Assembly: GCA_021613535.1 (NCBI GenBank)
Contig: CP075493.1
Coordinates: forward strand, 2,480,001-2,544,000
DNA from: Adineta vaga
Lineage: Eukaryota > Rotifera
Length of the DNA: 64,000 nucleotides
Direction of reading: 5' to 3'
Shown one piece after another: positions 36,471 through 50,174 of the stretch; the stretch's first letter is position 1, and every line of letters starts with the position of its first letter. The notes under the pieces were generated by a model. It made no database searches. It was not told the DNA's origin and saw only the letters and a program-made list of their open reading frames with translations. The translations under genes and the position numbers were made by a program.

Positions 36471-39400
36471 TTACAATCGACGAGCTGGAAAGAAATTTAT
36501 CATTGATGTTTGTGTATCGTCAGGATTATTCATTCCTTGACGACGTGTATCGTCAAGTAATGAATCACGTCGATAGTATCGTTTGCTTTGATCATTATTA
36601 CTACTAAATTCATCAACTATTTTAAATACAGAAAGAAATATTTAGTGTAAATAAGATCGAATAAAAAAACATTGTCGATTTACATGAATCATCTGGATCG
36701 AAACGACGTCGTTCAGGCATTCGAATACAGTCACCACCAAGTGCTTTCAAACCATCCATCAAACAATCCAAATATTCAAACATTTGAGATTGCTAAAAGC
36801 AAATATTTTTCATAAAAAAACGAAGACTTGTGACCTCATCTTACTTGATAATTAAATGCCTGAAAACGATTTTCAAGTATTCGCATTCGATTTATGATAT
36901 TTTCATTAGGTGATTGACTGAATATCACAAAAAAAGTAAACTATAACATAGAAACAAACTACGACAATCTTCTTTACTTTTTTCCATCATTGATTGTTCT
37001 GCCCATTTTTGTATAGTTATAATGAACTTCATCTCCGAATGCATCTTCAGCGATTTCAACCGTTGCCGCAGCTTTTTCATCAAGAGAAATTTCTATCAGA
37101 GAAAGAATCGAAATAAATTAAGAAATTAAACTATATTCTACTACTTACTGTAGTTTGTTCGATTGGTATGTTGATCATGTTTTGTTTTAAGCCATGATGA
37201 GTTAATACACGGTGATAGAGTATATAATATAAAACGCCAAATATGTGAAAAGATAATAAATGGAGGAGGTAATGACGGACGAGATAGATATTCACGTATA
37301 AGTGAATATCTTTGAAATTTCCATATTCGATCTGTATCATTTTCAAGTCGATTGAAAGTATTACTAAACAGAATAATATATTTACTTTAATAAAACACAA
37401 ACAAACTTTCTATCATTCAATACCTAAACATTGCAATAAGTAAATTAACCAAAAGTATACTAACAATTGCCATATAAATCACAAGTAAGATAAAAACAGC
37501 ATAACCATTCGGATTGTAATTCTCTAAACGAAAATATATCATTGTCTTTTGTAAATTATTCTTCTTAATTCTTTTCCTTACGTTCAAATTCATCCAAAGC
37601 ATTTAATTCACCAAATATTTGCCAATAAGCAAGATTGATGATTTCACGAGGTAAATGCCAAGAGAACTTTTGTGCACCGTATATAAGACTGTACGATGAT
37701 ACACCGAAACCCAAAATAAATACCGTTAACATTAACATGAAAAATTTCAAATCATTTGCCTTGAATAAGAAACAATTTGCTTTAGATAAGAATAAATTGC
37801 TATTAATTACTCACCATTTCTCCAATCATCACTAATTTTGGTCCAAGTCGTTTAACAGCTGCGAAGATATCCAATGAACGCATAAACCAAAGTGTTAAAT
37901 CAACTGATAGAATAATTCGTGCAGCACAAAAGCATTCTGATACTGGTAGAAAACGAAGACCAAAACCAATATAAAACAAAAGAATAGCAATAACATCTAA
38001 TCGATTCCAAAAAACTTCGAAATATCCGTTAATGGCATTGCGTAGTGTTTGTCTTTCCAATGAGAAAAACTACGAAGAAAAAATTTCCAAATGAATTACT
38101 AAAATCTATCAATAGAAAAATTACTTGTCGAATTTCTTCGCAAAATAATGTAAACACCCATCCAGCTAATATTAATTCTGTAATGGCTGGTCGATTATGT
38201 TGACGAAATCCATATGGTATTGCAGTGGTTGACAAATTAGATTCAGTATTTTTCGTAACTCCATGATTATCGTTATTTGTTATGCGTTTTGGTTCATTTG
38301 TAGGTGCACAACTATCCGATTTAAATTCGTAAAGTGGAAAAAAATCGCATAATATTACATAGGAGAAAAGTAATAGAAAGAACACATGGAAATACTAGAA
38401 AATAAATTCATGATTTCATTTATATATACATATCAATTGAATACTTACTACACTATAGAGATATTTAACAATTGGCGCACGGATGAATTTGAGAATATTT
38501 CTAAAGTAACGCATGACTCGAGTTCGACTTCTAAATGACAAGTAAATGAATGATTCATACGATTGATTTTACTAATTCTTACGTTAATGATTGATTAGTT
38601 AGATGAATCAATTTAAAGTGTTAGTATTTAATAATTAGCTTTGCTTTATTTACTTTTCAAAACATCCGATATCGACAAATTCAAGTGGCATATCTTCCAA
38701 GATATTAATATCATGTAGTAACTTCATTTGAACACCATCTGTTGCTCTAAAACAAAATGAAAAATCGATCGAATAGAGAAATGATTATACATAGTTTCAA
38801 TCTGCAAACTCAGCACATACTTATCTTTCGAATGTTTTGATTTCGTGACTTGATTGTGTTGTGATAAATTTGATTTACGTGATGAATTCTACAATATCCA
38901 CCACATTTCACAAGGAATTAAAATACAAAAAAAAACAAACATACGTCAAGATACGATGTTTTGTCATTCGTCTTGACTAATTCATCATGATAACGAAGAA
39001 GACCACTGTACCAAAGCATAATTGTGGAAAAAATGATGCCCGTATGCGTTTCACGTTGATCAATAAATCCAAACCAGATATTATTAAGAACATCTTGAAC
39101 AGCTTTTTGAGCAATAAATTCTTTTGCCTCAGCAGATATAGCCAATTCTAACCATGTTACATTTCCATACGCTGGTATTTGTCGTATAATCGCTTTTGTA
39201 CATGCACGAGTATCAGCTTCATAGAATCGATCGAGAATTTGTACAGCTAATTTTTCGAATTCTTCAGCATATTGAAGATAACTTTCATCATTCGTTTTAC
39301 GAGCACGCTTCCTATAGATCAATACAGCAACCAATGCAGCACCTTAAAAAGATAATTTCAATTCGTGAATACATACATTCGAAAGAAGATGTTTCTCACA

Positions 39401-42145
39401 GATTTTATTCTTTCCACGAGACCAGAAGAGTAAATTAAACTCATGTCGACCAGTGAGAACCGACCAAATGAAAAGTTCTTTGTCAACATCCATATGACTA
39501 TCGAAATTCGAAAATCCACCTGAAATAAAAAGAAGAAATCTAATAGAGTAATTAGTTAGTTAACGTTCAACCAGGAAACAAGAACATCATTATAACTTAT
39601 TCTCATTAGAAGAGAAATTGATGTAATGAAATAGTCGAATGATTAAATAGAGAACGTTACCATCAGATTGTAAATTTTCAAGGTTCTCAGTCACTGATTC
39701 AATATGAAAATGTCGATCTGCCCATGGTGTCAAACAACATGAACATGATTCTGGTTCAGCTTGTGAATTCAATCGTGCAATTGATGAGAATTTTTTTGGA
39801 TGTAAAGCAACATCAACTTCAAAATAATCTCCTATCAACGGTTGAATAATTTCTCGATAGATTGCTCGTAATCGATCACCAGGAATAGACTCGAAATCAT
39901 AATACTATTCAAAAGAATGAATAAATAACAAACAAACAAACAAAAAATATGTCTTAATCTATTTACTTCTTTAAATGTATGTTCGTAAAGTGAAGGAAGT
40001 TTATCATTATCACGAAACACATCAGTCAATGAAAAATCATGATCAAGAAATAATCGTACAAATTCAATTTGATTTCGTTCAAGTGCTTCTTCAAACATAT
40101 CATTTAAATTAATTCTCTAAAATATGAAATTTTTCTCTATGATGCTATTAATTCTATCTAGGACAACGTTGAATCTTACATCCCAATCTCGATCATTTTT
40201 CATAATATAATTCTTTGCTATATCAGGACGATTCCATTCCAAAGCTAAATGAAACTGTTCACGTTTACGTTGATTATTGGATTTACTTGAATCGGAACCT
40301 GATGTTGCTAAACATTAGAAGAAAAAGAATTTTCATCGAAATAAAGAGTTTTATTCGTTACCATTTAGCAAAGCTTGTAAAATAGCTAGATCGATATCGG
40401 GTTCAACGGAATCTCTTGAAGTAAGACTAACAACATTTAAAAATATTTTTCGTGTATCAATACATTCATAAACTAATTCGAAATAATCAGTATCATCTTG
40501 TTTCGGTGGTCTTGGATCACTTCCCGATACGGTACCTCGTCGTGATGGTCTGGTAACACCACTATTCGATGGATCACTCGAACTACTACTGATTCCACGA
40601 ATTTCGTCTCTTAATTCTTCGCGAAGTTTATTTTTTAATTCATCATAACGTCGTAATACTGTACTAGGATCTGCACTAAAATTCAAACAATATAAAACAT
40701 CATTATTCATGAAGCAAACAAAAAGACAAATGTTACTTGGAAATATCTTCTAAGATTTCTAAATTTTTATGATATTCATTGTAAAGACGTAGTGCTTTAG
40801 CAAATAAATCACAACATCGACCAGTTCCTTCAAAAAACACAGCGGGAATATTATTTTGAACAACTGCTTCATGAACTAGAATCAGATGAAAAGTAAATTT
40901 CAATAGTTGCTTCTTCTTCTCCTCAAAAGTATCATTTGCTACCTGTTCGAACAGTATTTGGACCACCTTCAACAACGAGAAGAACAACAGGTACTGGATC
41001 TATATTTTCAGAATCAAGTATATCATTGAATATTTATCTTTGAATATGAAATTTTACCTGATTGTTCTGGACGTAAAGATTGTGTTTTCGTTAAACTTGG
41101 ATTAGCATTATTAGGAAGTGATGCAGGTCGTGTGGCAAAAAAGCCACCCGATATAGCTTGCTCAAGTCGAGCACGAAATGTAATTTCACGTCCATATTTT
41201 CGTTCACTTCCATCATCAACAAATATGAATTCTGTATGATTAGGTTCGAGTGGTGCTTCACCTTTTTGTTCACTTCGTGATTTACAATAATGTACATTTG
41301 CTCCATGTACATCTAATTGTGCAACATTTGATACACATCCCCATGTGGCAATACCCTAATGTTAATTTATATTTTACATATGGAGGAATATTTGTTATAA
41401 TTTCTACTAACAATTAAATGGATGGGTCGTGAACGATCAGGATTTATTTGAACAATTTCACCAACAAGTTTCATAATTCCTGTATTCATTCCTCCAGTTA
41501 TAATCCAAGCACCTACAAAATCAAAGACAGTTGAATATTTTCATTTCAATTAAAAATTAAAATAGTCAGAAAATGATACCTGTCGTTCGTGCTACTTTTG
41601 AAAGACCACGTCGAAATGCTCTCAATAATTTGGATTCCATACGATAATCCTTTGCACCACCTGTTATCGATATGACCAATGATGGTCTCTAGAAATAGAG
41701 ACCCAAATTCTCATATTCTCAATATCTGAATACAAATTTTCAATAGAATGAAACTAACTTTCTCACACCATTGTTTGATGAGTAATTCTTTGACGTGCAC
41801 AACAGATGCTTCCGGTGGTACACGAATAAATTCTGCTCGATTAGATTTATTATCGGCAACTTGAAAGAGAGATAAAGCAGATCATTTCCTTTTCTTTTTC
41901 AAAAAACATGCATCGATCTTACACGTAATTGTTCCATGTGATTTCACTCCAATAGCTTTATGTAACTAAATCCAAAAGCAAACTCATTAACCTTAATCTA
42001 CTGTCTTCGTTTATTTTACTTGATTGTTATCTCGACGATGATTTACAGGAATCAATTTTGAGAAGATTCGATTTACATTATCCACAAGTTGATTCGATGA
42101 TGGTTGGGTCGTGGTCGTTACAGGTGTAGCCGATGGGTCGAGCAT
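36471..42145 (-). CDS. TRPM: TRPM-family cation channel
   Basis: Melastatin-type TRP channel with six membrane helices. The TRPM homology region is read in exons from ~41,870 downward: ISITGGAKDYRMESKLLRAF, GAWIITGGMNTGIMK, HLIVGIATWGCVSN, FIFVDDGSERKYGREI, and VLLVVLEGGPNTVRTVHEAV followed by NIPAVFFEGTGRCCDLFAKA. Ankyrin-like helices follow (37 to 40 kb). Membrane segments lie between 38,385 and 37,130, with WNRLDVIAILLFYIGFGLRF, the S5-pore region (LAYWQIFGELNALDEFE) and VSILLVNLLIAMFSNTF at S6. A short C-terminus ends in NFFPARRL; no alpha-kinase or Nudix domain is seen. At least 18 short introns. The N-terminus before the first homology block is short compared with vertebrate TRPMs. The start at 42,145 is the best Met; BAF is divergent 225 bp away. 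Confidence 0.88.
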
Positions 42146-42370
42146 GTTAGAATTAGGTTTCTGATAGGAAAAATTAAATGATGATATGCTTCATCAATTT
42201 CATACTCTATCATATAAATTCGATATGAGTATCATCGATATCAACCAATTGTTCGTTTTGTACAGATGAACCAATCAGAGTTGATCACGATGAATCATCG
42301 GTATATTTTTCATTCAAGGAAAAAGAAGAAATCAGTTTCAGTTTGTCCTTTCATCACATTACGAATAACA

Positions 42371-42705
42371 ATGAGTTCTACGACGAAAAAATTTCGTGAA
42401 TTCATGGCTGAACCACTTGGTGACAAAGGTATTCGAGATGTTCCTGGTATAGGTGATGTTTTGGGTACGAAGTTAGCCGAAGCTGGTTATGAAAAGGTTT
42501 GTTTTCAGAAAAGGAAAGTTTCATTTTCATCAAGATTTTGATTTGTTTCTTTCATTAGGCATACACTTTATTTGGTAAATATTTACTGTTGAACAAAGAC
42601 GTCGAACAATTTCAAGATTGGATTCAAACACAATGTGGAGCGAATAGTCATCAAGCGAAAACAGCTGCACAAGCATTATCCGAATGGGCTGAAGCGTTTA
42701 TCTGA
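42371..42705 (+). CDS. BANF1: Barrier-to-autointegration factor, copy 1
   Basis: 90-residue BAF: small dimeric DNA-bridging protein that compacts chromatin and helps rebuild the nuclear envelope. Exons 42,371-42,496 and 42,559-42,705. The sequence (FREFMAEPLGDKGI, VPGIGDVLGTKLAEAGYEK, AYTLFGKYLLLNKD, WIQTQCGANSHQAK, LSEWAEAFI) is collinear with human BAF (89 residues), including the helix-hairpin-helix GIGDVLG. The start at 42,371 gives the family length; an open frame upstream from 42,266 is probably UTR. A second BAF follows 110 bp downstream on the same strand. Confidence 0.93.
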
Positions 42706-42815
42706 AACCTTGTATTGATGTTTTATAATTTTGTTCATTTTTAACCTGAAATAAACAGAAACGTAAACTTATTTTTATGGAATTCTAGATTTGATTTTTC
42801 TTTAACGACGAAACA

Positions 42816-43142
42816 ATGTCATCGTCAACATCACAAAAATATCGAGATTTTACCGGTGAACCTTTGAAAGATAAAGATATTAGTGAAATACCCGGTTTAG
42901 GACCAAAACTAGCGAAGAATTTAGAAGAAAATGGAATTAAAAAAGTATGTGAATTTTTGTACATTTCAATATAAAGTCAATTTCATCTATTTTAGGCTTA
43001 TGAATTATTAGGAATTTACTTAACTTTATTAAAAAACAAAGATTATTTTGAACTTTGGATTCGTGACAATGCCGGTGCTAATCGTCATCAAGCTAAACAA
43101 TGTGCCGATGCTATTGATGCATTTTGTTCGCAATTTTTATAA
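42816..43142 (+). CDS. BANF1: Barrier-to-autointegration factor, copy 2
   Basis: 91-residue BAF paralogue, exons 42,816-42,944 and 42,996-43,142, with the intron at the same place as in copy 1 (just before AYELLG). It has YRDFTGEPLKDKDI, IPGLGPKLAKNLEENGI and CADAIDAFCSQFL. The helix-hairpin-helix is kept (GLGPKLA). It has diverged strongly from copy 1, so the tandem duplication is old or the copies are under different selection. A gap of 110 bp from the stop of copy 1 and a nearby AAATAAAC tail signal suggest closely spaced or operon-like transcription. Confidence 0.92.
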
Positions 43143-43541
43143 AAACAAATATTTCTTTTTATTTTTCTGTTACATATACATTTGATCTTTGAAAGCAATA
43201 AAAACGTAACTCCTATTCTTGCTATTATTATTATTTTATAGAGAAACTGTTTGTAGATCAAATATCTGCTTTTTTTTCGTCATATAAATAATTCCATTTT
43301 TTTCTCACGTCAAATTTAACGAAACAAAAAATAAATATTACTATCATATATCTTTAATTCAAGATATATCTACAAGTATAAGTACACGCCCTCTATTCTA
43401 TTATGATAAGTTCATTCGTTCGAATATCCGGTATATTACGGATAAAAATAACTAAATTGGATGATCTTATATTTTGATTTCTTTGTATCTTATTTTAACT
43501 TATTTTACAAAAGGAAATTTATTCTATAGATCATCAAGATA
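43143..43541. other. Spacer between BAF copy 2 and HELQ
   Basis: AT-rich, no open frame of note. An AATAAA-like signal lies near 43,195 and a tctatag acceptor-like site at about 43,530, 12 nt before the HELQ start. Confidence 0.55.
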
Positions 43542-46500
43542 ATGGACGATTTTGATCTTGATCTTATCGATGAACTTTGCTCATCGTTTTGTACACCGTG
43601 TCTAAGTCAAGAAAGAAAAGAAAATAATTCAATAAATATCAATCAATCTTCAGCAAAGTCAACACGTAAACGAACATCGACAACAAATCCTCCAGAAAAT
43701 GCTGTCGTCAAGAAAATGTGCTTATCTGATACGACAAATAAATTAACTATTGATGAATATGAAGAGATTAGTACATTGGATGAATCAGCATTACAAATGC
43801 TTGTATGATAATATCCTTGGAAAATAAGAGATATTTATTTTTTTTGAAATATTCCAGTGTGAAGAATGGGAACCACCATCACAATTTCCATCTTTACTTG
43901 ATCGAATTGCTACTCTATTAGAAAAATATCGAAATATTCGATCATTACATAGTAAGAAAATGAATATTTTTTATCAATCTAATAATCTGATTTATTCGAT
44001 AAAAGATTGGCAAAAGAAATGTCTCGATTTACCTGCTCGCCGAAAAAATCAAAATCTTATTTATACTCTTCCAACAAGTGGTGGCAAAGTTTTTATCAAT
44101 ATTGCAGTTTTTTTTGCATACATCGAATTGTATTTTTTTTTCTATCGTTTTAGACATTAGTTGCTGAAATTATGATGCTTAATTGTTTATTTCATCGAAA
44201 TCTTGATGCTATCTTTATTCTACCATTTGTCGCAGTTGTTCAAGAAAAAGTTAATTTCTTATTTATGATTATCTATTCAATCGAGTTCTCATTTTGTAGG
44301 TTCGAAGTCTTCAACCATTTGCTGATGAACTTGGTGAATATGATGAACAAAAAAGATCCTCATGAAAGATTTGTGTTGTAAATAGGTTTTCATCTGGAAG
44401 AATATGCAGCAAGTAAAGGACGTTATCCACCTTTGAAACGGCGAGTGAAACGATCACTTTATGTGTGTACAATTGAAAAAGCCAATTCATTAATTAATAG
44501 TCTCATTGAACACGATCGAATGGCTGAATTAGGTATTATCGTTGTTGATGAGGTAGAATGGAATCGAATATTTTGTACGATATCTAATTCTCTTGATTTA
44601 TTTTCTAGTTGCATATGATTGGTGAAGGACAGCGAGGAGCTATCTTGGAAAGTCTTTTGACTAAAGTTCGAATGCTTACACGTAAATTCTTAGGAAAAAA
44701 TTCTCTTTATCTCACCAAAAGTTTCTGTTTTTCTTGTTAGCTCAACCACAAATTGTTGGTATGTCCGCAACATTGGCTAATATTGATGATTTACTTAAAT
44801 TTCTCGATGCACAATTCTATGAAGAACGTTTTCGACCCGTATGAAATTCACTTCGATGAAATTTCATTTTCAACTTCGATTTTAAACAGGTTGAACTTGA
44901 AGAATATGTGAAAGTCGGTGATATGGTGTATAAAATTGATCGAAAGAATAACAATCAATTGATTGAACATCGACGATTAGATTTTAAAGTTCGTAATGTT
45001 CATTAATTCCAGTTCATCGAGTAGATACAATTGAATTTTAGTATACGAAACAAAATTTATTAAATGATCCCGATCGACTTGTTGGATTAGGTGAAAGTTG
45101 ACAATTGATTTACTTTTATTGAAATTGAATCCAACTTTTCTTTAGTTTCCGAAGTTATTCCCGACGATTCATGTTTGGTCTTTTGTGCATCAAAAATGAA
45201 TTGTGAAAATGTCGCACGATTAATCGTTAGTTTTATGCCCGAGTAAGATGATCTTTCTTAACACTGATATCCAATTTTTTGTATATATTTTACAGGAAAT
45301 TACGTGAAGATAATCGTGAGAAACGTTCGATTCTACTTGAATCATTAGTTGAAGTTAATGAAGGTGATCTATGTGAAATATTAAAAACAACAATTCCATT
45401 TGGTATTGCATATCATCACAGTGGGTTAACAGGCGATGGTAAATATCGATCGATATGCAAATCCTATCATACTGTTGAGAGATCATCTTAAACATTAACT
45501 ATCTATTTAGAACGTCAACTCATTGAAGAAGCATTCCTTGATGGTATTTTAACATGTATAACTTGTACATCAACACTTTCAACTGGTGTTAATCTTCCGG
45601 CTAAACGGTAATTTGTGTTTGTTTGTTTGTTTTTTTGAATAAAGAAAAAACGATCATTGATTTTTTTAGAGTTATTCTTCGATCACCTTATGTTGCTAGT
45701 CATTTTTTAACTTTTGCTCAATATAAACAAATGAGCGGTAGAAAGAAGCTTTGTTTTGTTCGCAAAAACATGATATTTTCATTTTATTAATAGGACGTGC
45801 TGGTCGAACAGGTCAATCTCAAACTGGTGAATGTTATGTCATTGCACGTGAGAAAGATATGAAATCAGTATGTTCTTCTTCAATTAAGAATCATTGTATT
45901 ATTGTATGATCTTCTTCTAGCTTCGAGATATGATATTTACTGTAGCAGAAAACAATACTGGTTGTGATAGTCATCTATCAATAAATAATAATTATGCAAT
46001 AAAACAACTTTTATTGAATGTTATCAGTCTTAAAGTGAGAGAATTTATTATTTTCTTCATTTTGTATTTTCATTTCAATTAGATGTGTACGACATACGAA
46101 TCATTAATGAATTTATTACAAAAGACTCTTCTTGCTTTACAAACTGATCGTTTAAATCTGAATCTTGAAAATCTTCTTGATGAATGTTTACAATACTTAA
46201 TCGATACAAAAATTGTTCAACTCAAACAAGAAGAACAAACAAATGATGAGAGTAATAGTAATGAAAGTATCAAACAATCTACATATGAAATAACAAAATT
46301 AGGCAAAGCAACAGTTGAAGGTTGAACTATTCTTAGGATAAATTTATTTGAAAAAAACAATGTTGAATCATATTTAGGAAGTGTGGATTTAAGTTTAGCT
46401 GATTCATTATATAAACATTTATCAATCAGTTTAATTGATATGAATTTAGAAAATCCATTACATTTACTTTACATTACGATGCCCTTTGATTTACCAACTA

Positions 46501-47435
46501 TGACGATTGGATTTCGTCAACTTGTCGATCGTGTAAGTCTTATTAATGGGTAATATTGTACACTCAATTATGTTTGTTTTTGAACAGATGCAAGAAATGA
46601 AAAATGAAGAAAAACTCGTATTGAAATTATTAGAAATTGATGAAACATTTTTACACAAGAAAGCGGTCGGTTTACCGGCACAAACAGTATGAATAGTTTT
46701 TAAGAAAACATTTACATATATATCAAATTTGCCTTTTGTTCATGATAGAAAGTGAGCAAAGAAGCATTGTTACGTTTTTATGTTGCAATGATGTTATATG
46801 ATTTGTTTAAAAATAAAAGTTTTTATGATGTCGCAAAATTTTGGGATCAATCGCGTGGTACTATACAAAATCTTTATTCTCAAGTGGGTTCATTTGCAAC
46901 ATCCATACTTTATTTTAGTAAAGTAAGATTCTCCAATAGATTGCCTTCTCTTCATATTTTTGTTTAGATCTATGATGAATTTTGGCCTTATCAACAATTA
47001 TGTAAGTTCATAAGATCAAGGATGAATATGATAATTTTCATGGAATTTTTCAGTACCGATCTTTGTTCAACGATTAACATTTTGTACGTCATTAGAAATT
47101 CTACCATTAATGGAAATTCCTGGAATTAAACGAGTAAATTCTTTATTGAGAATATGTCGATGAAGTAATGAATATTGTAGGGTCGTGCTTTACAATTAGT
47201 ACGTGCAGGTTACCGTACACTTCGAAGTTTAGCTAAAGCTCAACCGGATGATTTGATGAAAGCTGTACTTAATTTACCATTACGAACAGCACAAATTCTT
47301 GTTAAGCATTCCAAAGTATTTCAATCGATTTGTTTTCTTCAATGAATAATATGTTTCTCTTTCTAGCGACTTCTTTGTGAACAAGCAGAAGATCTACGAG
47401 ATCAAGCAGCTGAATTAGTTGATAATATTACATAG
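43542..47435 (+). CDS. HELQ: HELQ, DNA repair helicase (HEL308 type)
   Basis: SF2 3'-5' DNA helicase that acts on stalled forks and in double-strand-break repair. The first exon is a unique N-terminal tail; the helicase core starts at 43,990 with the Q-motif region ([10 protein letters not shown]). Walker A is LPTSGGKT, with the final Thr on the next exon (split at 44,089/44,155). Motif Ib/II follow ([27 protein letters not shown]), then GMSATLANI (motif III), [11 protein letters not shown] (IV), [13 protein letters not shown] and [15 protein letters not shown] (V), and [10 protein letters not shown] (VI). The winged-helix and ratchet domains follow, with a helix-hairpin-helix-like end ([22 protein letters not shown]). 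About 18 short introns. PTSGGKT and the HHH end separate it from POLQ, whose helicase part continues into a polymerase; none is present. Confidence 0.9.
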
Positions 47436-47733
47436 GAAATTTGATTTATTTATATCTTCAATTGTATATTTTTGTATTTGTGATTTTATTATCAATTGAA
47501 TAATTGTCCTTTTCTTTTCTAATCATGTTTAACTTGTCAGATAATTATGAAATAAATGAAATTCGAAAAACTGATTAAATAAATCATAAAAAAAGCGAAG
47601 ACATTTATTTTTTAAATTCAAAAAGAAAACTGAATAAATGATATATCTGTTAATTAATTTTCTTGTCCCATCTACTAACAGAATGTACAACACCCAAACA
47701 CACGCGTACATATAGAGAAAAGAGGCATTCATT

Positions 47734-50174
47734 CTACCAAACAGCATGTCGAATTTTGCCTGTATTCTTTTGTGCACCACCTGGTAAGAATGGTACTTGT
47801 TGTTGTTTAGTTGATAGAGAATTTCGTCGTTGTGTATTCATTTTATCATCTGGACCATCTTTTTCTTTATTGTTTAACCATTTCTCGTATGCATCTTGTG
47901 CACTAACAAATTTGGTTTCTTCATTTTCACGAAGTTTCTTCAACTGTTCTTCTCGATCGGTTTTCTTTGTTTCTTGGTTTTTTTTAATCTGTTGGGCTTT
48001 CTTATCTTCCCATCTTTTAAAAGCTTTAGCAGCTTCTAAAATTCGATTTTGTTTATCTAAACAAATGAAAATGTTTTGAAAATATTTCGAAAACAAAAAG
48101 TAATAACAAGCAAACCTTCTTGTCGTTTTTCAATTTCAGTTTTTTTATTTCGTTCTTCATCGATTTTGTCATGATTCTTTTCATCTTTCTGTTGTTTCCA
48201 ATTATCAAAACCATCTTTCGCATTCTAAACGGATTCAGCAAACAGTTTTTATATCATACATGAAACTTCTTATTTCGAATTTGTCATACTTTTCTCTTTT
48301 GCAGTTGTTCTTGTCGAGCATTTTCTTCTTGTTCTTGTTTTAACGCAAGTTCTTCTTGTTTTTTCTTTCTTATTTGTTCTTCTTTTTCGTGTCGCCATCG
48401 ATCCAGATTTTGTAAATTTTGTTGTACACGACGTTCAATTGTGGATTTATCGATACGTTTCGTTTTTTCTTCTTCCCAACGTTTTGTTAACACTTTATTT
48501 TCTTTTCGTTGATCTTCTTTTGTTTTTAACCATTCAAGGTATACACCATCTTTTATTGTTTGACTCGATTCGGCATGCATTTGACTTGTATTAAGTTCAT
48601 CGAAATTTATCGAAAGATTTGTATTGACGCGTGGTTTCACATGTTCATAACCAGATGATGAACGACGACGTTGACGTGTCGTATTATTATCACTATTTGC
48701 TGAATGTGTTCGGGCTCGAGCACTTTGTGGTCTTGGTAGTGTTTGAGATTTCAATTCTTTTTCAAGTGCACGTTGAATCGATGCAGTTAGATTTATTTCA
48801 GATGCTGGTTGTCGACCAGTATCGACACGTGAAGTTATCTCTTTATAACGTGAAGGAACTTTGAATTGTGGTTTTTTATGAATACCACCTGATGTTGTTG
48901 AAGTCTGTTTTGGTCGAGGAGGTAATCTTGCCGATGGACGAGGAGGTGGCGGTGGTGGTAATGATGGTTGAAGTGCAGTAGCAAGTGCTTCATTATTCGA
49001 TGTTAGAGGATCAAGTAACGGTGGCATATTTGCTGAAGTAACATTATCAATAGCTGATTGAGTTTGTTGACGTGTTGTATTTGATTTTGCTGACGTTGGT
49101 CGTGATTGAGATTGTTGATGAATTACAGGAGGAATAATAGATTCTTGTTCTTCACAATAGGATGAACGACGAACTGGTTCAACTTCTTTTCTACTTGCTG
49201 AACTAGGTCGACTGGATGGTAGTTGATGTTGATTAGCAGTTGTATCAATTTCTCTAGGTACCGTCTAAAATAGTAGAAAAAAATTTGATTATTGATAAAT
49301 TTGAAGAAGAATATGAGCACTATAAATGAGAAATTAGATAATTTACCTGTTCCAATTCATGATTTGATGATCTATGATTTCTAAAATCTTGTCGATCAGA
49401 TAATCTTCGTAATTCATCATTATCATCACTTTTATCCGAATCATCTCGACTTTTTGAACTATTTTTACGTGATTGTGGTCTATCATTAGTAGTTGATGAA
49501 TGTCGAGATTTCGTAAAACCATTGGCCTTTGTTTGTTTTGCCGAAATTGATAATTCTTCTTCATCATCATCATCATCATTATCACTATCACGTCGTTTTC
49601 TATCAATCTCACGATCAGTTGAAAATTGTCTACTATTTTTGCGGAAATCCGTCTTTTGATTGGTACCCAAGAAATCAGTCGGTGATTGTCGTTTTTTTTC
49701 GTTCAAAAAGCCTTTCATAAAATTTTGATTGTTTTCTTCGTCTTCTCTTAATGTTGTAATATGATGTCGAGGACTTGGTTTAATCGTTGATTGACCAAAA
49801 ACATTCCGATCATCATCCTCATCATAATCAGTACGTCGTGGTGGTACCCTTGGTTTTGCTCCATCTTTTGATTTTAGAAATGTACGTTCTTTTGGTTTAG
49901 GTGTACGTTGACTTGATGTACCACTTGATGTACTTCGTCCCGTTTTTGTATTAAGGTCTTCATCTGAATCATTCAAACTATCTTCATCATCATGAATTGT
50001 ATCTAATTTAAGATTCATATTGGACATTTCATTAGGTTTAGGTCTTGTGAAAGTTGCTTTTAAATCTTTAGAACCGAATGTATCCGTTTTGGAAAAACGT
50101 TGAGTTCGAAGAAGATCTGCTGAATGTTCCATATCATCATCATCATCATCATCTGAACCGAAAGGTTTTCTCAT
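47734..50174 (-). CDS. Coiled-coil protein, CCDC181/MAP9-like
   Basis: Exons on the minus strand: 50,174-49,350, ~49,265-48,287, ~48,225-48,115 and ~48,060-47,734. The N-terminal half is disordered, with acidic runs (GSDDDDDDDME), Ser/Arg-rich parts and a polyproline stretch (LPPPPPPRP). The C-terminal half is a long charged coiled coil in which the unit (Y/F)-x-x-W-(L/K)-x-x-K recurs: YLEWLKTKEDQ, FDNWKQQKDEK, AFKRWEDKKAQ, AYEKWLNNKEK. This spaced W-x-x-K pattern is known in CCDC181 and MAP9, microtubule-binding proteins of cilia and spindle. It ends VPFLPGGAQKNTGKIRHAVW. I chose the Met at 50,174 (MRKPFG) over one further upstream because the preceding residues look like UTR. Exact orthology is not settled. 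Confidence 0.7.

Noticed and set aside
36371-36607. 78-codon plus-strand frame near the TRPM 3' end
   Set aside because: It is antisense to the TRPM terminal exon and its composition mirrors that exon.
43542-47435. DNA polymerase theta as the identity of the helicase
   Set aside because: The helicase core is similar, but the gene ends after the helix-hairpin-helix region with no polymerase domain, and PTSGGKT is the HELQ form.
47663-48864. Plus-strand open frames over the coiled-coil gene
   Set aside because: They are antisense to exons with clear W-x-x-K coiled-coil repeats and have low-complexity, Ser/Phe-rich composition.
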